NCBI GenBank assembly: GCA_016987375.1 | Contig: PJRA01000508.1 | Location: 97,076-161,075, forward strand | DNA: 64,000 nt | Source of the DNA: Brachionus koreanus | Taxonomy: Eukaryota > Rotifera > Eurotatoria > Ploima > Brachionidae | Reading direction: 5' to 3' | Shown: one piece after another, positions 55,032 through 64,000 of the stretch | Layout: the number at the start of each line of letters is the position of its first letter | How positions within the stretch are numbered: the stretch's first letter is position 1 | Made by a program: the position numbers and the translations under genes | Notes under the pieces: model-generated | The model's input: the letters and a program-made list of their open reading frames with translations, nothing else | The model's database searches: none | Told to the model about the DNA's origin: nothing

Positions 55032-58000
55032 AAAACAATCTTTTAGTCAGCAACTCTTGAATTAAACAAGTTTTTAGCTTATCTACTTTTGATTGTAATA
55101 ATTTCAAAAAAAAATAAATAATTTTTTTTTAAAATACTTCTTATTTATTTTTAAATGAAGTTTGTCCCAAGTTTAGAAATGGTTTTTGTATCTGTTTAAC
55201 TTTATTTCAGAAATTTTTAGAATTTCCTTATTTTTATTTAAGAAAAAAATATATGAAAATTTTTTTTCATTATTTTTTAATATTAAAGTGTTTTTTTTTT
55301 AAATAAATGTTCTATAATTTGTTTGAGTTAGATTAATTGTTTTATTTAATAAAAAGTTTAATTAACGAAATGTACTAGAAAATAAAGAATAGAAACAATA
55401 GTAGATTGTTAATTAATACAAATACATATTCTTTTAAAAATTAAATTTCTTAAAAGTTATTAAACTTTTTTTGTTAGTAAAATAGAAAAAATGCTATTTG
55501 TTTACGGCACGTCAAAAAGCTGAACTTGTATTTGTTTAGGCAAGTTGTTCATATTTGATTTTTTTCCATTTAAACTTGAAAAATCAAATATCATTTAAAT
55601 TTCATAAAACCTGATTAGAAAGAGTTAAATATTTTTGACATTTTCAAGCATACAAAAGAAAAAACACTATCTCAATTTGGTTTCAATCAAAAAAATTTTT
55701 TTTTAAATTTATGTACTGATAATTTAGCACATGTAAGATTAGTTTTCAAGTCTGTAATTAAAGAAGACGACTTGATTATTTCAAATAATTAATTTAAAAA
55801 TACCCAAATTTAAGTTATGATTTGTAACAATAAATTCAATTTAATAAATTGGCTAATTAGTTGATATGAATTTATCACGTAGCAAAATTATTTCAATCCT
55901 CAAATTTCTTCAATGCTTTTTTATGACAATTTTTTTATAATCTTCATAATGACGTTTAAGTCATTTCGGAATCAGTTTGAACAATACATTCTTAGACGAA
56001 AAAATTTCGTCATTTTTCACTAATGACAGATTATTTTACACCTTTGCTACTTGACGACCCATTTTTCAAACAAAAATCAAATTAAATTTGTGTCTAATAA
56101 GACACACAATTAAATAGATAAATCAAGTTTAATTGGTTAGTATTGGCCCAGTAAAGTTTACCAAATTGTTCGCATCAAGGCTTCACTTATTCATAATTGT
56201 TTTTCTATCAATAGAACCAATAAGATAGATCAAAAATGTCTATACAGAAAGAAAAAAATGTTTTTACTAAAATTGAGTGTGTCCAATTCGGCTTTGAACA
56301 TTTGCTCTTGAAGTGGACATCGAATTAGAAATTTGTTCTTTTTGTGATTTGTTTTTCTATGTGAGAACAATAAAAAAAATCTAATTGGCATATTTTTATT
56401 TTTTGCTAAAGCAAAGATTTATTCTAATTCTAATTATTCGAAAAACAATCAAACAAGTAAAGATCAATTAAAAACCAAGAAAGAGAGAAAAAGAGCGAGT
56501 GAATAAGAAAAAGAAAAAGCAAACTCAATTAAAATTCTTGAACGTAAACGATACGCTTGTAGGAGAAATTCGAATAAATTAGTTAACCGAGTGGTATTGA
56601 AACTTAATTAATGATAGAAATCGTGTGTTATTTGTATTTGTCAAACAAAACGAATAGGAAAATAAAAAAAAAAGAATATTTTTTCTTTCTCCTTCTCCTT
56701 CTCCTTCTCTCTCTCTCACTCACTCTTGCTCTTTTTTTATTTTATTAAAAATCAAAATGATAATAGCAAGTTGAATTTTGAATTTTGTGTCTTCATTAAA
56801 TCGTGTATATATTTCTTAATAAATTTATTTTTAATATTTACCTTTATTATTAAAATATGCTAATTTTTTTTTTCTAAAGGTAATTAAGCAAAAATTCTAA
56901 TTAAATTTTCTTGCTTATCTGTCCATCAATATAGCTAGTTATTATTTGAGCTAGAGATTAGTGATTAGTCTACGGAATGCTAGCTGCACATGTTGTGTAA
57001 CAACAAATAAGTATTTAGAAAGAGAAAGAGAGAAGGACAGAAGAATGCTTTAATTTGTGAGTCAGCCGAGTCGAGGTCTGTGTTTGACTCGGACCTCGCT
57101 TTTCATCTTTGTCTTGGCAAACAAATAACTTGACATTTTAACAAACAAAATCTTATTTAATCTTTAACTCAGGTATTTTTGTGTTAGGCTGGATTAGATT
57201 AAAATTAATTTAAATTATGCTCTCTTTGAGCGAGTGTGTGTGTGTGTGTGTTGGTAAAGTTCATTTGTGATTTTGCAATGATATTAAAATTAAATTTTTC
57301 GAGTAATAACCAAGATTAAGAATCAAACGAGTCGAGTAGATTAGTAGGCCAAATATTAGGACCTAGCTAATTGTGTCTAATTATATGCCAGAGGGATCAG
57401 ATGAACATTGGCCAGCAAACAAATTGGCCAAGCTAATCAGCCGTTTGTTTGTATAGCTGATTAATTTAAATTTTATGTTGAGAACAAGTTCTCGAGTCTT
57501 GATTGATTCGTGAGATCAGATCTCTCAGGTGATCTCGACTCTCTTGTTTACACAAGGGTTAGATAACTGACAATTGCAATCAATTTTTGTTTTTATAAGT
57601 CACTGGCATTTCAGGAAGGATTTAATCAATTTGTTTTTCTATCCGGCCAAATTGCTAGTTCTCATCCAATTCTGTGTCCACTAGTGAAAAATATTCCGAA
57701 TGTTTAAGTACGGATTAAGCCCCCTCCACAACACACATACACACATTCACAATAATAAATATAAACAAACTAAATAGGAATTTTATTTTATCGAACAAAA
57801 GATAGTGCATATATATTCTTGGTGACAATTTAGTTAAAGAATTTATTTTTATTGTTACAAGTGAAATATTTTAATCATTAATCGTTTTGTTGTCGACCAA
57901 GGCTCAGATTAGACTTGAAACGATAAGCTCTTTCTTTTTTTCCTCTCTCTCTCTCTCCCTCTTTTTTTTTCTATTATTTTTCTCTAGCTATCTTATCACA

Positions 58001-58398
58001 ACAACTGACCATGATTTGACAAAAATAGGACAAAGCAAATTTTTTGATTGACTAAAAAGATTTTTCTATTTTTGAATTCAATTGGACGTTTGCTCTAAAT
58101 TGCTCTAATTAGTCAACTCATTTAAAGAGAATACTAATAAAGAAACTAAAACCAATCATATTTAAGTTAGTGATTTAGACTCCGAAACAAAATATAAAAA
58201 CCAATCAACACATAAAGCAAAAAGCTCTTTTTTTTTTCTCTTTTTTTAATTTTTTGCTATTTCGAAAAAAAAAATAAAAACCTAATTTTACCTTTTTAGT
58301 TTTTTTTTTTGGTTATTGTTATTGTGTGCTCAAGTTAACAATTTAATTTGTTTAGATAACTTGTGTGATTGAATTGGATATATATTTATGAAGCAAAA
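55032..58398. other. Long upstream region of tailless
   Basis: About 3.4 kb without genes. It contains a CTT/CT-rich tract (56686-56730), a TG repeat (57236-57251), a CT run (57941-57960), and stretches around 57000-57700 that are less AT-rich than the surroundings. Developmental regulator genes often carry their enhancers here, but no binding sites can be named with confidence. Confidence 0.5.
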
Positions 58399-60350
58399 AT
58401 GGTCGGCAGTACTAGTTTAAATAGTGGCAGTCATCATCATCATCACCATCATACACATAGTGGCAGTAGTAGCAGCAATCATTCGTACACGCCGTCAAGT
58501 CGAATATTGACCGACGTGCCATGCAAAGTGTGTCACGACAATTCGAGCGGCAAGCATTACGGCATATTTGCGTGTGACGGATGTGCTGGCTTTTTCAAGC
58601 GTTCGATCCGTCGCAACAGACAGTATGTATGCAAGAACAAGGGCCATGGCGGCTGCCAAGTGGACAAAACCCATCGTAATCAGTGTAGGGCCTGTCGTCT
58701 GAAAAAATGCGTCGAGGCAGGCATGAACCGGGACGGTAAGTGTCGCATATAGCCTTTTCAATTTGTCTAGTTTAAACCAGCAAAATTTTTTTTAAAGAAA
58801 AAAAAAATAATTATGAACAGATAAGCCGGAAATGATCTCTTAAACAAATTGTATAATCTTTATCCTTAGAAAAAAATTTTATACACATTTTATTTAGAAT
58901 CATGCATGCATAGTTTGGCATGTCAGTTAAGATCAATTTGTACTAATTCACATGTAAATCTTAATAGATACTATTTGTCAAATAAATAAAATATTTTTTT
59001 TTTTTTCATTCTATTTCAATATGAACAATTCCGGATATTTACATTTATTTATCTCTTATATTTTATTTTGCATTATCACGATCTAATTAAATTCTAATTA
59101 AATAGCTGTGCAGCATGAGCGAGGTCCGCGCAATTCGACCATACGTCGACAAATGGCCATACTAATGAAAGAATCAAACGACATACTCTCAAGTGTGTAC
59201 AGAACATCGCCTGCTCTATTCCAGCGATTCATGCCTCCAGTTAACTTGCATCAGGCCGCAGCTCTGTCGCTGCAAATGCCTGGCTCGTCATCAAATGCTT
59301 TTAATTTTCAAAATTTTCCAACTCAGTCTACACAACACGAGCTAAACTCATCTGACTCTAGTACACCACCATCGTTGTCTCCGACACAGTCCGATCAGCA
59401 TCAAACATCACCATCTAACCAGCAATCGTCACCAGTCGAGTACACTGTACCTACGCCGGTACGTTCGCCTTTACACGTGCCAACACAGCCAAAGCTATCA
59501 TACGACATCAGCAACTTTATTAGCAGTCCTGAAACTGTGTGCGAAACAGCCGCTAGACTTTTGTTTATGTGTGTCCGCTGGGCAAAGAGCATACCTTCGT
59601 TTGTCAATCTAGACATGTCAGATCAAGTATGTTTATGTTATTTTTTTTGGCTAAATAGAGACCTCATTTTCACTTGAGAGTTGTTATGCAATATATTCTA
59701 AGGTCTATTAACAACGCTCAAGTGAATAAATAGAATTCGAATTTGTTTGATTGATTGATTTTAATTTATTATTCTAGCTGTCATTGTTGGAAGAGAGTTG
59801 GCGAGATATATTCATTTTATCAGCAGCTCAATATCAATTGTCGATTGACATGGGACCGTTGATGAGCTATGCTGGACTTACGCCAGATCAGTGCGAGTCT
59901 GACAAATTGTTCAAAATTATGACTGAGATTAAAAATTTACAAGATGTTATACTCAAGTTCAAGCAGGCACAAGTGGATGCGACTGAATACGCGTGTCTCA
60001 AGGCGGTCAGCTTGTTCAAGACCAGCGAGATGTCGTCGTCCAATTCGTCCACCTCGACTCTGGACTCGAGTGGCTCGAGGCCTGGTACGCCTAGCGACAA
60101 GTCCAATCAGCTAAAGGACTTGAGTCAAATACAAACTATTCAAGAGCAAACTCAGGTGACTTTAAGCAAATACGAAACTCAAATGTATCCGACTCAGCCT
60201 TTCAGATTCGGCAAATTGCTAATTCTATTGCCAATGCTTAAAAGTGTAAGCACACAAACAATCGAAGAGGTTTTTTTCAAAAAGACTATTGGAAACATAT
60301 CAATCGATAGGGTTATTTTAGACATGTACAAATCTCAAGTTACTCATTAA
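58399..60350 (+). CDS. NR2E1: Nuclear receptor tailless / TLX (NR2E1)
   Basis: Three exons: 58399-58735, 59106-59626, 59778-60350; introns of 370 and 151 bases; 476 residues. The start is the ATG before VGSTS; a TTG further up is in frame but not needed. The N-terminus has a run of seven histidines. The DNA-binding domain covers about 42-110 ([31 protein letters not shown]). The P-box CDGCAG is specific to the tailless group. [16 protein letters not shown] follows as in TLX. The hinge is Ser/Gln/Pro-rich. The ligand-binding domain keeps [12 protein letters not shown] and the end [33 protein letters not shown]-type receptors repress genes in brain and eye development and neural stem cells. A Ser/Thr-rich insert ([18 protein letters not shown]) interrupts the domain. 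Confidence 0.95.
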
Positions 60351-61280
60351 AAATGTGTTTTTATTTTTTTTTTTATCTTTTTTATTTTTTTTCAACCGAA
60401 TCGTTTCGTTTTCTTTTTTTTTCTAATTAATTCTGAAGTTTAAATTTTATTTTATTATTTTTTCTTTATTATGTATCCTTTCACTTTTTAAAATTCACCT
60501 GAATTTTATGATGAACAACAAAATTTAATTTTGTTTCAATTAGTTCTATTTTTCTCTCTCTCTCTTTTACTTCTATTGTTTGCAAGTTTTTATTGTTTAG
60601 GAAAATATTTAATTTTTATTTCATTTTCATTTTTTTTCTTTCTTTTTTTTTTGCATACAATTTTTTTTTCTTCTTAAATAAAAATAAAATCACAAATATT
60701 TAAAAATAAATTAACTTTTAATTTTGAAAAATACACCTATTTCAATAGTATTTCTAGGGATTTGTTTTTAAAGCTAAAAAGTCTACCCAAAAATCAAAAA
60801 ACAAGTCTGTTGTTTTTTTTTTGTGATTGGATCGTTTTATTATAAAAAGCTAAATTAATATATTCGTATCAACAATTGGTTGTTTTTTAATTACACACAT
60901 GGTAATTGAATTATTTTTCATCAATTATTTATTATTCCTAGTTTATTTCGAATAACTCTAATTTTAAATTTCTAAATTAATTTTTAATTATAAGACTGCA
61001 TTGAATTTAATGCTCATAATTAGCTTTAATTTTCTGGCTTGTTATTCTTTTAATATTCAAATTCAAATTTTCTTGGAAAAAAGTACCTGAATCCAGTAAA
61101 AGAAAAGGAAGCTTAATCAAAAATACGAGAAAAATGTCTTATGTAAAGAAAGCACAAGTCTAAAAAGATCTTAGAGGCGACAGATGTTTAAAATAGTAAA
61201 TAGTCATTTTAAAATTAATTTGGTAAAACACAATTAATTACGAAAATCTCATTGACCAATTTAGTACTTTTACAAAAAAG
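60351..61280. other. Tailless 3' region
   Basis: Extremely T-rich sequence with CT runs (for example 60553-60566), presumably 3' UTR, then featureless AT-rich DNA. Confidence 0.5.
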
Positions 61281-61282
61281 TA

Positions 61283-61482
61283 GAAGGATCGAGTGTTCAA
61301 ATCCATTGAGAGTAGAAAAATCTACAAAATACCTTGCAGTATGTTAAGCTTTCAATTAAAAAAAATGGGTGACCAGTTTCTACCAGATCAACTTATTGCA
61401 ATAACCTGTGTGTCAGATCGGAACCGTTGCTCAAAAAAGGTACTAGAAAAGGATATAATTCTCTCTTCATTATCAATGGACA
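61283..61482 (+). repeat. SINE fragment, 5'-truncated at the tRNA head
   Basis: It starts just before the B box (GTGTTCAAATCC at 61293-61304) and continues through the body (GATCGGAACCGTTGCTCAAA, GGTACTAGAAAAGGA) as in the minus-strand copy at 8997-9242. The open frame here is accidental. Confidence 0.7.
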
Positions 61483-61559
61483 ATTATAATGCATCAAAAG
61501 ACTTGTGCCTAAACAACGAAGTGTTTGGAAAAATTTTATCGTAAATAAATATCTTTGAT

Positions 61560-61706
61560 TGTATTGACCGGTTTCCACTGGGTAAAATTTTCAGTATAGA
61601 TGATCAACTCGATGCAGTAGCCTCTGTGTCAGATCGGAGCTGTTGCTCAAAAGGTACTTGAAAAGAAGATGAGCTCCTCCCCACTATCCACTAGAATAGA
61701 ATAGGG
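61560..61706 (+). repeat. Second SINE body fragment, in tandem with the first
   Basis: GATCGGAGCTGTTGCTCAAA, GGTACTTGAAAAG and the tail CCACTATCCACTAGAATAGA followed by ATAGGGT repeat the body and end of the copy at 8997-9242. It lacks the tRNA head. Same orientation as the copy 80 bases upstream. Confidence 0.7.
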
Positions 61707-64000
61707 TTAAAAAAATATATCTGAGATTAAATTTTTAATAATAATAATATATTTATTAATAATTTAGAATTGTATAATTGAAATAATGAATGAATAAAAT
61801 GAATGATGAAAAGATTCATAGCTTACCTAAATTTTTTTAAATAAAATAATTAAATAAATATAATAAATTTTTGCTGATAGACTGACTTGTGGAAATTTCA
61901 ATTTTCCCAAAATATACACGAGGATACGGCTATTTCATTATCTGAAATTGATTGATTAAATAATTCAAAAGATTTTGTTTATTATCCTAAAAGCAACTAG
62001 GACAGTGCATTTGCCGGCTAATTATTTTGCTTCTTTTCAGTCATATGATTAAATTTAGAAATAGAAAAAAATTTTGAATTTAACTAAACATTGTTAATGA
62101 CGAAATAAGAATTAAATTCTTAAAAGCTTTTTGTTTTTTTATGTTTTAAGTAGTAATGGCTTGTATAAATAAAGTAATTAATTAACATGAAGAATAAAAA
62201 TAATATTTAGAGTGCGGAGGAAAAAAATAGTTAAAAGAGTAAATTATTATTAAAATGTATTTTTTTATTTTTCTTTTAAAAATTTGTACTTCATCGCATT
62301 TGTGTTTCTTTTTTTATTCAAAAAAAAATTTAATCTTAAATAAAATATCAATTAATATAAACAACTAAAAAAATTTTTTTTTTACCTTAAAAGAGAACAA
62401 AAATTTATTTTAATTAAAGTATTTTAATTAGCACTTTTTTATAAAAAAAAATATTATTTGTAAAATCTAATTATCTGACTAATTAAAGCCAAAATTTACT
62501 TTATTGAATATTCTAATTATTATTTTAAAAAAATCATGTTTAATTTTAACTTTATCTTGTTTTTTTTCAATTACAATTTTTTCAATTACAGTACATTCAA
62601 TTTATTTTTTGTTGAGTAATTGTTACTCTAAAAGTAAACTCAAGTACTTAAAAAGTGATTTTAAGTGCTTAAAAATTTTGATTGTTTATTTTTATTCTGA
62701 TCAATTTTTACACTCTTTTGAGATAAATAATTTGAAAAGCGAATGGTCTAGTGATCTTGCTTTTACTAAATGGTTTATTCTAAGCCAAGATTAAGTGTTG
62801 CATAATTTGTAATAGATTTATTTAGAGTAGTATTTAAAATTGTATTAGTAACGATTTTAAGGAATTAAGTGGAATTATGTTTATAAGTGATTAAGTGATC
62901 ATTCAAGTTGTTCGAAGTGATGAGCATTTAGTTTATTTTTTTTGACACTTTAAGATGGACAAACAAACTGCTGTCATTCAAAATATCCAATTTCAGTTCA
63001 AGTTATAAAAAACCAAAAATTTTAATTAATTTTTTTCTAGATCAAAACAAGATTTAAACGGAGGCGATTGTCTAAACCTGATTATTCCCTGGCTAAATTC
63101 GTTTAGTGCTCAAGTAAATATTTACTTGAGAATTATCGAAATACTTGGACACATAAAAATGTGCTCAACGCGGCTTATTGACCTGAAACGAACAATTAGG
63201 TCCAAATTATTCCGACCGAGTTGGCAGAATAAACAAAACTTGTGACACTACAATCACATGCACTCAATTATACAACTGAGATTTACTGGTAATTACACTT
63301 ATCGCGGTTCTCTCTTTAATCTTTCGTGTCATTTCGTTCCGTGTTGTTATTCAAAATATTTGCTCAGTTTATGATTACTAAAACAATTAAATCGATACTT
63401 TGCTTCTTCAATAACAAGAAAAAATGTTTTCATTTTTCTAATCTTTTAATTAGTTTTTTCTTTCAAACGAACGTTTTGTTTGTCCTTTCAAATAATCGAT
63501 TACTATTTGAGTTTACATGTTAAACTAATCAACGAGTAAATAGAAAAATATGAGTTAGATAATATAATATTATTTTTTTGATTGCTACCGAATATTCAAA
63601 ATATGTGTCTTAATTTCTTTTTAAACATTTAATTTGATCAAATTAAAATTTATTATATTTTAATTTAATGCTTTGATCATTTTTGTTTTCAAATAGATTT
63701 GATACTATTTAAAAGATGAGAACATTTTTTTCTAATGATATATTTAATCAAATTTGACACTAAATATAATTTTAAAAAGTATTCTTGATAAATGTCAAAC
63801 TAAAACAAAATTTATTTGATAAAAAGAAAATTAGACCTTCATGTTTGTCATAATAGATATGTCTGCATGAGATTGAATTGCTTCCATTCACAAATTTGCT
63901 TAAACATTAATTTAAAATCATATAGAAATACTCTAAGATTTTAATACACTCTAAAATTTTTCCAATATTTTAATATGAAAAAATCGAACAAAAAAATTTA
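61707..64000. other. Intergenic to the window end, no feature recognised
   Basis: 2.3 kb of AT-rich DNA. Frames at 62504-62794 and 63326-63523 lack ATG starts and have composition-driven Ile/Phe/Ser-rich products, so I do not call them. A less AT-rich patch lies at 63050-63320. Confidence 0.45.

Noticed and set aside
58495..58761. 88-residue minus-strand frame
   Set aside because: Antisense shadow of the tailless DNA-binding exon.
61293..61544. 83-residue plus-strand frame
   Set aside because: It overlaps a SINE fragment homologous to non-coding sequence at 8997-9242.
62504..62794. 96-residue Ile/Phe/Leu/Ser-rich frame
   Set aside because: It lacks an ATG at its start, has no splice partner and its composition follows from AT-rich DNA.

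Overview
The window looks like nuclear DNA of a small invertebrate animal. It is very AT-rich, protein-coding genes lie on both strands, and most introns are 41-58 bases with GT..AG ends. The gene set is animal: synaptotagmin-1, anoctamin, CD36/LIMP-2, a GH18 chitinase, the nuclear receptor tailless, CCDC124, RAD51AP1 and a CDCA3-like gene. I recall RAD51AP1 and CDCA3 as missing from the usual insect and nematode models. With the compact AT-rich architecture this fits a lophotrochozoan, most likely a monogonont rotifer such as Brachionus. That assignment is inference. There are two assembly gaps (21317-21817 and 37029-37079).

Layout. 1-1.5 kb: a CDCA3-like gene (cut by the window edge) and RAD51AP1, same (-) strand. 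2.3-3.6 kb: a decayed mariner-type transposase with a possible nested insertion. 4.3-4.9 kb: an intronless PDZ protein (-). 6-8.3 kb: an eight-exon LIMP-2/CD36 scavenger receptor (+), then a small membrane protein. 9-10.7 kb: a tRNA-derived SINE and a LINE remnant. 11.1-12.2 kb: a divergent tandem-C2 synaptotagmin-like gene. 17.0-19.4 kb: synaptotagmin-1 with two alternative versions of one C2B exon. 19.8-25.8 kb: a 14-exon anoctamin (-), convergent with synaptotagmin-1, carrying a mariner relic and a MITE in its introns and missing one exon, probably in the gap. 27-28.7 kb: CCDC124 and a MIT-domain protein (-). 30.8-34.6 kb: a chitinase that looks membrane-anchored. 35 kb: a 52-residue Ala/Leu/Pro peptide gene with a TATA box.

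37-46 kb is rich in relics (LINE pieces, tRNA-like sequence, an inverted repeat, a broken kinase-like gene) around two intact genes: a single-pass membrane protein (39 kb) and guanine deaminase (41.8-43.1 kb). 46.3-48.6 kb: an intronless receptor with a large ectodomain and seven membrane helices. 51.3 kb: a secreted Gly/Leu-rich protein, flanked at a distance by two almost identical 344-base direct repeats. 58.4-60.4 kb: tailless (NR2E1) with about 3.4 kb of gene-free upstream DNA. The final 3.6 kb holds only two tandem SINE fragments.

The genes do not form one pathway. Local themes are DNA repair and cell cycle (RAD51AP1, CDCA3-like), membrane fusion and Ca2+ sensing (two synaptotagmins), lysosome and membrane trafficking (LIMP-2, MIT protein) and secreted or surface proteins (chitinase, 203-aa protein, 52-aa peptide). 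Exons were assigned by hand from splice sites, reading phase and family similarity recalled from memory; no search was run.
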